From NCBI GenBank assembly GCA_903901375.1, contig CAIUQV010000295.1:1-12897 (forward strand): 12,897 bases of DNA, in the 5' to 3' direction. The DNA is from an uncultured Ignavibacteriota bacterium (GTDB lineage: Bacteria > Bacteroidota > Ignavibacteria > Tepidaquicellales > Tepidaquicellaceae). Positions 6,147 to 12,246 of this stretch are shown one piece after another. Position 1 is the stretch's first letter. Every line of letters starts with the position of its first letter. The notes under the pieces were generated by a model. That model did no database searches and was not told the origin of the DNA. It was given only the letters and a program-made list of their open reading frames with translations. The translations under genes were made by a program, and so were the position numbers.

Positions 6147-7838
6147 ATGCAGACATACTTTTTCGAATTGTTAACCGCTTGTATGAATTGCGGCAACCCG
6201 CTTCTCATAAATGCGTTTACGGGTAAAATCAAATGCGAACATTGTCACAATGATAATTATATCTCGGCTAAACTTTGGCGCGGTATGGTTGTTGACAGCA
6301 TCAAAGAAGCCCGTAAGTATAACGAAGGACAGAAGCATTCTCTTAAAATGTTCTCGGGCGGTTATCAGATTACTGTTACTTTCGGAAAAAGGAAATCCCG
6401 CTGTGCCAAATGCCAGACAATGATTCCCGATGAAGTTTATGATTCGTTCGAAGGGGGCGATTATGTTTGCACTAATTGCAGTAACGTAATCTCAATCAGA
6501 AAACCGGATAATTATGTGCAGGAAATTGTTCCTGACGCAAAGTATATAGTTGCCGAAGATACCGGACAGTTGAAAACAAACCTTGCAGGCATTGAAAAGC
6601 CCGAAGCATCTAAACCGGTTATTTTCACCTGTCCTGCGTGTGCGGCTAACCTTGAAATTGACGGTACTAAGCGTATGATTAAATGCCAGTACTGCGAGGC
6701 AAGTGTCTATCTTCCCGATGACCTCTGGTTTGAACTGCATCCTGCTCGGACTGTTGACAGATGGTACATAATTAATAATGAAAAGGACGCTGCTGCAAAA
6801 GAAGAACTGAAGGATGCACCTTTGCCTCAGTGGTATCACCTTTCTGATGTTGCTGTTGATGCTAAAGGAAATCTATATATTGCTGGCGCCGATTCCGAAA
6901 ATGAAAACTTTTCCGTCTGGTCTCTTTCGCCGGATTTAAAACTAAGATGGATTAGGAAAGATATAAAGTTCGCTCACGAAAACACTGGCATTGCTGTTTC
7001 AAAGAATAACAAACTTCTTCTCTGGAATAAGAACAAGCATTCGCTCAGAATTCTTTCTTCTGTTAATGGTGCAGATGTGAATACCATTCAGGGCACAGAG
7101 GTAAGCAACTCAAACCCGTATCCGTTCACGCTTAAAGGCTGCGGTCCATTAATGTCAGATTCCGATAATACTATTCTCGCTGTAATTAATAATACATTCG
7201 TCCGTTTCTACGACGATGGCAGCAGGGCACCTGTCTGGAAAGTTGTCAGTGACAGGAAAGAAGAGCCGGGCTTTTTCAGCAGACTTTTCAAAGGAGGAAA
7301 TAAAGAAGTGGATATTCCTTCCGAAGAAGAATGGGCTCCCTGCGTTAAGGAAATTGGCAGTTGCCCGAAACGCGTTTCGGGATGTTTCACTACAATGAAT
7401 CTCGGTTTCGATGGATACGTTTATATGAACGATACAAGTTCCACAGATGCTATGCTGGCAAAGTACACTCGTGAAGGCGAACAGGTATGGCGCCGAAACA
7501 TCGGCCTGCAGTACAAAGATTGTAAACCCTGCGCCGACGCTAAAGGAAACGTTTACATCCTTGGCTCCGATGAAAGCAATAAAACAAAACTTTTAAAAGT
7601 TTCCCCCGACGGTAAAAACGTAACAACATTGCTGAACGATGTCCTCGATGGAGGCATTCTGAGCGAAGATAAACTTCTTGCAGTTTCTCCTGACGGAAAA
7701 ATCTTTACATTCAGGTATTATGATTTTATGAAAGCATTCACTCCCGATTTAAAGTGCATCTATGAGTCGGAACAAAGCAAGGTTTCTGCTCAGGAGAAAA
7801 TCAGGTATGCTAAGCAAAGAAGGGAAGCCGAAGAGTGA
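6147..7838 (+). CDS. Triple zinc-ribbon protein with predicted beta-propeller, function unknown
   Basis: A 563-residue soluble protein with no signal peptide or membrane segment. The N-terminal third has three four-cysteine zinc ribbons: C12/C15/C30/C33, C86/C89/C108/C111 and C162/C165/C180/C183. Ribbons 1 and 3 align over 35 residues without a gap, sharing the four Cys, an IKC core and a trailing LW, so they look duplicated; ribbon 2 has a longer spacing. From about residue 228 to 540 there are repeated strands of the NHL/PQQ-like kind, such as VAVDAKGNLYIAG, LGFDGYVYMND, ADAKGNVYILG and VSPDGKIFTFRY, which suggests a beta-propeller. The C-terminus is charged and probably helical. It starts 92 nt after the PLP enzyme on the same strand and might share its transcript. 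I do not recognise the family; binding nucleic acid or protein through the ribbons is only a possibility. Confidence 0.85.
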   Translation: MQTYFFELLTACMNCGNPLLINAFTGKIKCEHCHNDNYISAKLWRGMVVDSIKEARKYNEGQKHSLKMFSGGYQITVTFGKRKSRCAKCQTMIPDEVYDSFEGGDYVCTNCSNVISIRKPDNYVQEIVPDAKYIVAEDTGQLKTNLAGIEKPEASKPVIFTCPACAANLEIDGTKRMIKCQYCEASVYLPDDLWFELHPARTVDRWYIINNEKDAAAKEELKDAPLPQWYHLSDVAVDAKGNLYIAGADSENENFSVWSLSPDLKLRWIRKDIKFAHENTGIAVSKNNKLLLWNKNKHSLRILSSVNGADVNTIQGTEVSNSNPYPFTLKGCGPLMSDSDNTILAVINNTFVRFYDDGSRAPVWKVVSDRKEEPGFFSRLFKGGNKEVDIPSEEEWAPCVKEIGSCPKRVSGCFTTMNLGFDGYVYMNDTSSTDAMLAKYTREGEQVWRRNIGLQYKDCKPCADAKGNVYILGSDESNKTKLLKVSPDGKNVTTLLNDVLDGGILSEDKLLAVSPDGKIFTFRYYDFMKAFTPDLKCIYESEQSKVSAQEKIRYAKQRREAEE

Positions 7839-7898
7839 TACAGGTATTATTTTACTCTTACAAAGTAAAAAATATTACTTCTATACCTCAAATGTGAC

Positions 7899-7927
7899 TT
7901 GACAATCAATTCCAATTTTCGTATATT
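7899..7927 (+). promoter_or_regulatory. Near-consensus sigma-70-type promoter
   Basis: TTGACA (7899-7904) and TATATT (7922-7927) are separated by exactly 17 nt, pointing right. Transcription would begin near 7934, just before the AAAACC/GGTTTT inverted repeat at 7940-7953. The next gene begins at 8277, so the product would be a long leader for the oxidoreductase operon or a separate RNA. Note that the classic Bacteroidetes promoter is different (TTTG / TAnnTTTG), so this match favours a lineage using an ordinary housekeeping sigma factor. Confidence 0.6.
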
Positions 7928-8203
7928 GTATACTGTAGCAAAACCTCGGTTTTCTCAGCTGAATTCGTTAATTTAGCTCATATTCTTGACTTAACGATTT
8001 AAAATGCTGATAAAACAACAAATCACCAAGTTATCCACTCACAGTCCCCTGAAAGTCCACTTATCCTCCACTGATACTCCATTAATATAAGCACTATCTC
8101 CCTACTCGCTCCCTATTCCACCCATATCCGCAAAGGTTCAGATATTATGAGAACATCAAATTATATTGCCAAAGTATAAATTCATAGCTATAATTGTTTT
8201 CAA

Positions 8204-8238
8204 ACAACCAACTGACAACTAACAACGGACAACTAATT
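8204..8238. repeat. 7-nt tandem array of ACTGACA type
   Basis: Five units in exact 7-nt register: ACAACCA, ACTGACA, ACTAACA, ACGGACA and ACTAATT. The consensus is ACTRACA. The period is the same as the TAGCTCC array near 4643 and 4810 but the sequence is unrelated. It ends about 38 nt before the start codon of the next gene. Confidence 0.65.
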
Positions 8239-8276
8239 CTAATTTCTATTTATTTATAATATTCTTATATTTGTTT

Positions 8277-9674
8277 ATGTACGGCAAATTAAAACCTGAT
8301 ATAATTACAAGTTTAATAGATGTTGCAGGAGATGAATTCGTCTTTCTTGATGCTGAGAATTTAGATAAATACTCACGCGATGAAACGGAAGACTTTTCTT
8401 TCCTTCCTGAGGTCGTCGTAAAACCTGATTCCGCTGAACAGATTTCACGTATTCTTAAAATCGCAAATAAAAACCTGATTCCTGTTTATACCCGCGGTGG
8501 AGGTACCGGTCTTTCAGGCGGTGCTTTACCGGTTTATGGAGGAATCGTGATTTCGATGGAGAGGTTTAATAAAATCCTTGAAATCGATGAGAATAATTTT
8601 CAGGCAGTCGTTCAGGCAGGTGTTATCACTCAGGTCTTTCAGGAAGAGCTTGAAAAGGTTGGTCTTTTCTACCCGGTCGATCCCGCATCCCGAGGCAGTT
8701 GTTTTATAGGCGGTAATGTTGCCGAATGTTCCGGCGGACCGCGGGCAGCTAAATATGGCGTCACCCGTAATTACATACTCGGTCTTGAGTTCGTTACACC
8801 CGAAGGCGAAATCATTTTCACCGGTTCGCGCACTATTAAAAATGTTACGGGTTATTCTCTCACGCAGCTTCTCTGTGGCAGCGAAGGTACTCTTGGTATA
8901 GTAACTAAAATTGTATTCCGTGTTCTTGCACTTCCTAAGTTAAAAAAAATTCTTTTAATCGCTTATAATAACGTCAACGATTGTATCTCTTCTGTCGCTG
9001 AAATTTACAGGAACGGCGTCAATCCCGCTGCTCTTGAATTTCTTACTAAAGATGCTATCAGGGCATCAGAAAATCAGCTTGGAAAATCTTTTCCAAACAG
9101 CAATGCTGAAGCTCAGCTGCTTATAGAACTCGACGGTAATAATGAAGATGAACTAAATTCCGCCGTGCAGGCAATCGCAGCTACTGTGGAAAAGTTTTCT
9201 GCCGCAGATATCATTCTCGCAGAAGATAGAAATAAGATGGAAGAACTCTGGGCTTTGCGCCGCTCTGTTGGCGAAGCAGTTAAATCCATTTCCACTTATA
9301 AGGAAGAAGACACTGTCGTTCCCCGTGCAAAACTTCCTGAACTTCTTCAGGGTATAATGGACGTATCAAAGAAATACAACATAAGAATTATTTCATACGG
9401 CCACGCAGGCGATGGTAACCTTCACGTGAACATACTGAAGGAAAATCTCAGCGATGATTACTGGAACACAAACGTAAAACTTGCTATAAAGGAAATCTTC
9501 GAGCATACAGTTTCGCTCGGAGGAACAATCTCAGGCGAACATGGCATCGGTTATTCGCAGAAAGAGTTTTTGTCAATCGCTCTCGCAAAAGAAGAAATTC
9601 AGCTTTTAAAGAACATTAAGAAAACATTCGACCCGAACAATATCTTAAACCCGGGTAAAATATTTACTGATTAA
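8277..9674 (+). CDS. GlcD-type FAD-linked 2-hydroxyacid oxidoreductase
   Basis: A 465-residue flavoprotein of the VAO/PCMH family, GlcD branch, which oxidises D-2-hydroxyacids such as glycolate, D-lactate or D-2-hydroxyglutarate. The FAD-binding half has TRGGGTGLSGG (72-82), DPASRGSCFIGGNVAECSGG (135-154) and GYSLTQLLCGSEGTLGI (192-208). The C-terminal FAD-oxidase half carries SYGHAGDGNLHV (373-384), with the histidines expected of the metal/substrate site, and SGEHGIG (419-425), ending in DPNNILNPGK. The length fits a complete GlcD. I chose the ATG at 8277; an in-frame TTG two codons earlier is less likely. No GlcE or GlcF partner is adjacent, so it either works alone, as many D-lactate dehydrogenases of this class do, or its Fe-S partner lies elsewhere. 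A thioesterase follows one base after the stop, indicating coupled translation. Confidence 0.93.
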   Translation: MYGKLKPDIITSLIDVAGDEFVFLDAENLDKYSRDETEDFSFLPEVVVKPDSAEQISRILKIANKNLIPVYTRGGGTGLSGGALPVYGGIVISMERFNKILEIDENNFQAVVQAGVITQVFQEELEKVGLFYPVDPASRGSCFIGGNVAECSGGPRAAKYGVTRNYILGLEFVTPEGEIIFTGSRTIKNVTGYSLTQLLCGSEGTLGIVTKIVFRVLALPKLKKILLIAYNNVNDCISSVAEIYRNGVNPAALEFLTKDAIRASENQLGKSFPNSNAEAQLLIELDGNNEDELNSAVQAIAATVEKFSAADIILAEDRNKMEELWALRRSVGEAVKSISTYKEEDTVVPRAKLPELLQGIMDVSKKYNIRIISYGHAGDGNLHVNILKENLSDDYWNTNVKLAIKEIFEHTVSLGGTISGEHGIGYSQKEFLSIALAKEEIQLLKNIKKTFDPNNILNPGKIFTD

Positions 9675-9675
9675 T

Positions 9676-10083
9676 ATGATAACTTACGAAACAACACTTA
9701 GAATTCTTTATGCTCACACAGACGTTATGGGAGTTGTGAACAACGTTCGCTACCTTGAATTCTTCGAAGCAGGCAGGAATGAACTTATGCGTTCAATGGG
9801 CTATCCTTATCCCCAGCTCGAAGCAAAGAATGTTGCATTGCCTTTAGTGGATGCACACATTAACTTCAAAACACCGGCAAGGTATGACGATATGATTAGA
9901 ATAGTCGCAACTCTTAAAGAAATGCCAACTGTGAGAATAAAGATTGATTATGAAATTTTCGTCGGGGAAAGGATTGTGGTTACCGGCTACACAACTCACT
10001 CATTCCTCGACCTGAAAAAGTTCAGGCCCGTAAGACCGCCGGAGGATTTTATGGACGTTGTAAGAAAGCTAATGAATAATTAA
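9676..10083 (+). CDS. Acyl-CoA thioesterase, hotdog fold (YbgC / 4-hydroxybenzoyl-CoA thioesterase type)
   Basis: A 135-residue single hotdog domain, the standard length for this family. The family motif appears as YAHTDVMGVVNNVRYLEFFE (12-31) with the catalytic Asp D16 in HTD; the usual YxH after GVV is replaced by NNV, a common variation. The central part (INFKTPARYDDMIRI) is the conserved beta-strand region that forms the dimer and the acyl-binding groove. It would hydrolyse an acyl-CoA or acyl-ACP thioester in the cytosol. The ATG lies one nt after the stop of the oxidoreductase and has no Shine-Dalgarno sequence, so translational coupling is likely. Whether the pair works on related substrates cannot be told from sequence. 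Confidence 0.88.
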   Translation: MITYETTLRILYAHTDVMGVVNNVRYLEFFEAGRNELMRSMGYPYPQLEAKNVALPLVDAHINFKTPARYDDMIRIVATLKEMPTVRIKIDYEIFVGERIVVTGYTTHSFLDLKKFRPVRPPEDFMDVVRKLMNN

Positions 10084-10089
10084 ATACTG

Positions 10090-10128
10090 CTGTATTTTTC
10101 ATCCCACGGCTTTAGTCGTGGGATACAG
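10090..10128. repeat. REP-like hairpin, CCCACG...CGTGGG
   Basis: ATCCCACG (10101-10108) and CGTGGGAT (10117-10124) are perfect arms around GCTTTAGT, which can add a G-T and a C-G pair. Outer CTGT (10090) and ACAG (10125) can extend the stem across a bulge. The form 'CCCACGGCTTTAGTCGTGGG' is the kind of palindrome I recall as dispersed REP elements mobilised by IS200-like (RAYT) transposases. It begins 18 nt after the thioesterase stop and may also end its transcript or protect its 3' end. No U-run follows, so a plain intrinsic terminator is unlikely. Confidence 0.7.
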
Positions 10129-10142
10129 ATTGTATAAATCCC

Positions 10143-10160
10143 AAACCGTTTTAACGGTTT
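10143..10160. repeat. Second REP-like palindrome, AAACCGTT/AACGGTTT
   Basis: AAACCGTTTTAACGGTTT is a perfect 8-bp inverted repeat with 2 nt at the centre; as a hairpin it would form six pairs around TTTTAA. It lies 18 nt after the first hairpin and differs from it in sequence, so this is a pair of unlike palindromes, as in some REP doublets. Confidence 0.6.
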
Positions 10161-10201
10161 ATGAATCAGAACTTAAAAAGAATAAATTAAACTTAAATAA
10201 T

Positions 10202-11077
10202 ATGTCTGACAAAAGATTCTATCGTAATTTTGATTTTAAAGCAGCTGAAAAGATTATCAGACTCGCTTTGAAAGAAGATGTCGGTAAGGGCGACGTTACT
10301 TCGGAATTATTAATCCCTAAAAGTAACAAATCTGTCGCCAATCTTATGATGAAAGAACCCGGTGTTGTTGCCGGTATCGGAATATTTAAACTTGTGCATA
10401 AGATTGTCGACCCGAAAACAGTCGTAAACACTGTCTGTCCTGAAGGACAGATTATAAAGAAATGTGCAAGGATTGCTCAGATAAAAGGTTCATCACGCAG
10501 TTTGCTGAAAGCAGAAAGACTTTCCCTGAATATCATCCAGCGTATGAGCGGTATCGCAACTGCTACTTACAGCATGACATCTAAGCTAAAAAATCCCGAT
10601 ATCAAAATAGTCGATACCCGCAAAACGACTCCAAACTTCCGGATGTTTGAAAAGCTTGCCGTGAAAATCGGGGGTGGAGACAATCACCGTTTCGGTCTTT
10701 ATGATATGATGCTCATAAAAGATAATCATATCGAGGCAAATGGCGGCATTGAAAACACTTTATTAAAGCTGAAAAAATCTAAAGTATCTCGGGAACTAAA
10801 AGTGGAGATTGAAGTACAAAACCTGGATGAACTTATGACAGTCCTCAGGCTCGGCAAGGGTATCGTCGATATTGTTATGCTCGATAATTTCTCCATAGAG
10901 GATATAAAAAAAGCTGTTAAATTAAATAATAAGATGTTTAAGATTGAAGTCTCCGGAGGAGTTAATTATCGAACAATCGGGAACTTTAGTTCAATAAAAG
11001 GCATTAACATTATATCGGTTGGAGCTTTAACTCACTCCGTCCGGTCACTGGATTTGTCGTTAGATTTTATATCTTGA
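10202..11077 (+). CDS. nadC: Quinolinate phosphoribosyltransferase (decarboxylating)
   Basis: Converts quinolinate and PRPP to nicotinate mononucleotide, CO2 and pyrophosphate in de novo NAD synthesis; acts in the cytosol, usually as a dimer or hexamer. The 291 residues match the family length. Motifs in order are EDVGKGDVTS (25-34), AERLSLNIIQRMSGIAT (104-120), DTRKTTP (138-144), GGGDNHRFGLYD (157-168), LIKDNHI (171-177), VEIEV (201-205), VMLDN (225-229) and EVSGG (249-253), together supplying the Arg, His and Lys residues that bind the dicarboxylate and PRPP. I set the start at the ATG at 10202: the frame stays open back to a GTG at 10118, but that part would encode the REP-like hairpins and has no similarity to NadC. 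Nothing here shows nadA or nadB, and the gene seems to stand alone. Confidence 0.96.
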   Translation: MSDKRFYRNFDFKAAEKIIRLALKEDVGKGDVTSELLIPKSNKSVANLMMKEPGVVAGIGIFKLVHKIVDPKTVVNTVCPEGQIIKKCARIAQIKGSSRSLLKAERLSLNIIQRMSGIATATYSMTSKLKNPDIKIVDTRKTTPNFRMFEKLAVKIGGGDNHRFGLYDMMLIKDNHIEANGGIENTLLKLKKSKVSRELKVEIEVQNLDELMTVLRLGKGIVDIVMLDNFSIEDIKKAVKLNNKMFKIEVSGGVNYRTIGNFSSIKGINIISVGALTHSVRSLDLSLDFIS

Positions 11078-11137
11078 TATAAATTGTATAAAAACTTAAT
11101 TTAATCACATTATTTCAAAAACTAAATTAATTGAGCT

Positions 11138-11686
11138 ATGAAGAACTTGAAGTACAAACTAAACTTTTTATTAGCTGTCGTTCTTACTGTTTCTTTAGTT
11201 GTCGCTTGCGGTAAACTGAAAGATATCGCAAAAGAAGAAACTAAGAAAGAAGATAAAAAGGAAGAAACAACAAAGAAAGAAGAAACAAAAACAACAGAAA
11301 CAAAGAAAGAATCTTCTTCTAAAAAAGAAGGTGAAGCAAAACTCTATTTCTGTGAGCAGTACAAAAACGGTGAAGAAGTTGGTGTAAGCGATAGGTTTAC
11401 ACCCGGCTGGTTAACTGTTATGGTCGACACAAGACCGGCAGGTACCAAACTTGGAACTGGTAAAGTTGAACTTAAACTTTCTAAGATTAAAGATGCTTCA
11501 GGTAGCGACATAAGCGAAAAGATTATAAGAACTGTCCCGTTTGACGTTCAGGCAGACTGGGATTATACTTATTTCACAGATAAAAAGAATTTAAAATTTG
11601 ATTCACCGGGTACATACAGAGTCGTCTGCCAGAAAAAAGACGGTTCTCCTATTGCCACAGGTGAAGTCGAAGTTGTTCCAAGATAA
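11138..11686 (+). CDS. Small lipoprotein with Lys/Glu-rich linker; unrecognised domain
   Basis: A 182-residue exported lipoprotein. The N-terminus is a positively charged stretch, a hydrophobic core and the lipobox VVAC with lipidated C24. Residues 26-67 are almost only K, E, T and S, a flexible charged linker holding the domain off the membrane. The domain (68-182) begins KLYFCEQY, continues GVSDRFTPGWLTVMV (82-96) and ends YTYF...LKFDSPGTYRVVC. It is clearly homologous to the next protein, which has the same opening motif and the same FxDPGxYRV-type ending, so the two arose by tandem duplication. The fold looks all-beta. Function is unknown to me. The ATG has no Shine-Dalgarno sequence, unlike that of its partner 54 nt downstream. 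Confidence 0.85.
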   Translation: MKNLKYKLNFLLAVVLTVSLVVACGKLKDIAKEETKKEDKKEETTKKEETKTTETKKESSSKKEGEAKLYFCEQYKNGEEVGVSDRFTPGWLTVMVDTRPAGTKLGTGKVELKLSKIKDASGSDISEKIIRTVPFDVQADWDYTYFTDKKNLKFDSPGTYRVVCQKKDGSPIATGEVEVVPR

Positions 11687-11728
11687 GATTTTTATTATTA
11701 ATTAAATTAAAAGGTCTAATTTAGACTA

Positions 11729-11734
11729 AAGGAG
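11729..11734 (+). promoter_or_regulatory. Consensus Shine-Dalgarno site
   Basis: AAGGAG with six A's before the ATG at 11741 is the only full consensus ribosome binding site in the window; the other starts have none or only a weak match. It follows a small palindrome (GTCTAA T TTAGAC, 11714-11726). This suggests the second exported paralogue is translated strongly and independently. Confidence 0.75.
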
Positions 11735-11740
11735 AAAAAA

Positions 11741-12160
11741 ATGAAGAAATTGTATGTAATTTTTTCAATCTTTGCTGTTCTCGCATTGTTCGGTATTACT
11801 TCTAACGTTCAGGCACAAAACGGTCCGGTTCTTTATTTCTGCGAGAAATATGGAAACGACGGAGAAGTCGGTATCAGCGATAGATTTACTACCGGTTATT
11901 TAACCGTTATGGTAAAGTGTGATTATGCACTTGGTTTAAAGAACGTTTCTATTCAGTTCGATAAATACAATGCAACTTCAAAGTCATTTGAATATTACAA
12001 AAAATTCTCATACGTTGTTGAACCTTCAATGAAGTATATTTACTTCTCAAAGAACTCAACCAGCGATATGAAATTCAGTGACCCTGGAATATACAGAGTA
12101 TTCCTGCTCGATGAAAATGGACAGACTGTTACAAGCTCTTTAATTGAGATTATTCCGTAA
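11741..12160 (+). CDS. Small secreted paralogue of the preceding lipoprotein
   Basis: A 139-residue protein with a standard signal peptide (MKK, hydrophobic core, likely cleavage after VQA at residue 25), leaving a mature domain of about 114 residues in the periplasm or outside. The domain opens PVLYFCEKY (29-37), carries GEVGISDRFTTGYLTVMV (41-58) and ends IYFSK...KFSDPGIYRVFLLDENG. It matches the domain of the lipoprotein before it over its whole length. One cysteine is shared by both (C34 here, C72 there), which is unusual for exported proteins and could mean a disulfide partner, dimer or cofactor. There is no lipobox and no charged linker. Expression is probably strong, given its consensus Shine-Dalgarno site and the terminator right after it. 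I do not recognise the family. Confidence 0.85.
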   Translation: MKKLYVIFSIFAVLALFGITSNVQAQNGPVLYFCEKYGNDGEVGISDRFTTGYLTVMVKCDYALGLKNVSIQFDKYNATSKSFEYYKKFSYVVEPSMKYIYFSKNSTSDMKFSDPGIYRVFLLDENGQTVTSSLIEIIP

Positions 12161-12182
12161 TAGTTTTCTATATTTTTTATAT

Positions 12183-12222
12183 AAAGGTTATTCCTTATTT
12201 TAGGAATAACCTTTTGTTTTTT
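12183..12222 (+). terminator. Intrinsic terminator
   Basis: A perfect 13-bp stem (AAAGGTTATTCCT at 12183-12195, AGGAATAACCTTT at 12202-12214) with a 6-nt loop, followed by TG and six T's. It lies 23 nt after the stop of the secreted paralogue and separates the pair from the flippase-like gene. Confidence 0.88.
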
Positions 12223-12246
12223 GAATGATAAGATCATACATTAAGA

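Larger units (their letters stand above)
7839..8276. other. Gene-free 438-nt spacer
   Basis: No convincing coding frame on either strand. It holds a near-consensus promoter at 7899-7927, a short hairpin just downstream (7940-7953), a second weaker promoter-like pair (TTGACT at 7986, TGATAA at 8008), an unexplained stretch at about 8020-8150 rich in C and T, and a 7-nt tandem array at 8204-8238. The distance of about 340 nt from the promoter to the next start codon leaves room for a small RNA or a long leader. Confidence 0.8.

Noticed and set aside
7850..7870. Hairpin TTTTACT / AGTAAAA as a terminator of the zinc-ribbon gene
   Set aside because: Only 7 A/T-rich pairs and no T-run on the plus strand; too weak to call.
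8266..8273. TATATTTG, a match to the Bacteroidetes -10 box TAnnTTTG
   Set aside because: It lies only 3 nt before the start codon and has no TTTG-like box about 20 nt upstream; it would require a leaderless message.
8271..8276. TTG start two codons before the oxidoreductase ATG
   Set aside because: A rare start codon with no ribosome binding site, while an ATG follows at once.
10118..10201. 28-residue N-terminal extension of NadC starting at a GTG
   Set aside because: It would translate the REP-like hairpins and has no place in the NadC family; the ATG at 10202 gives the usual length.
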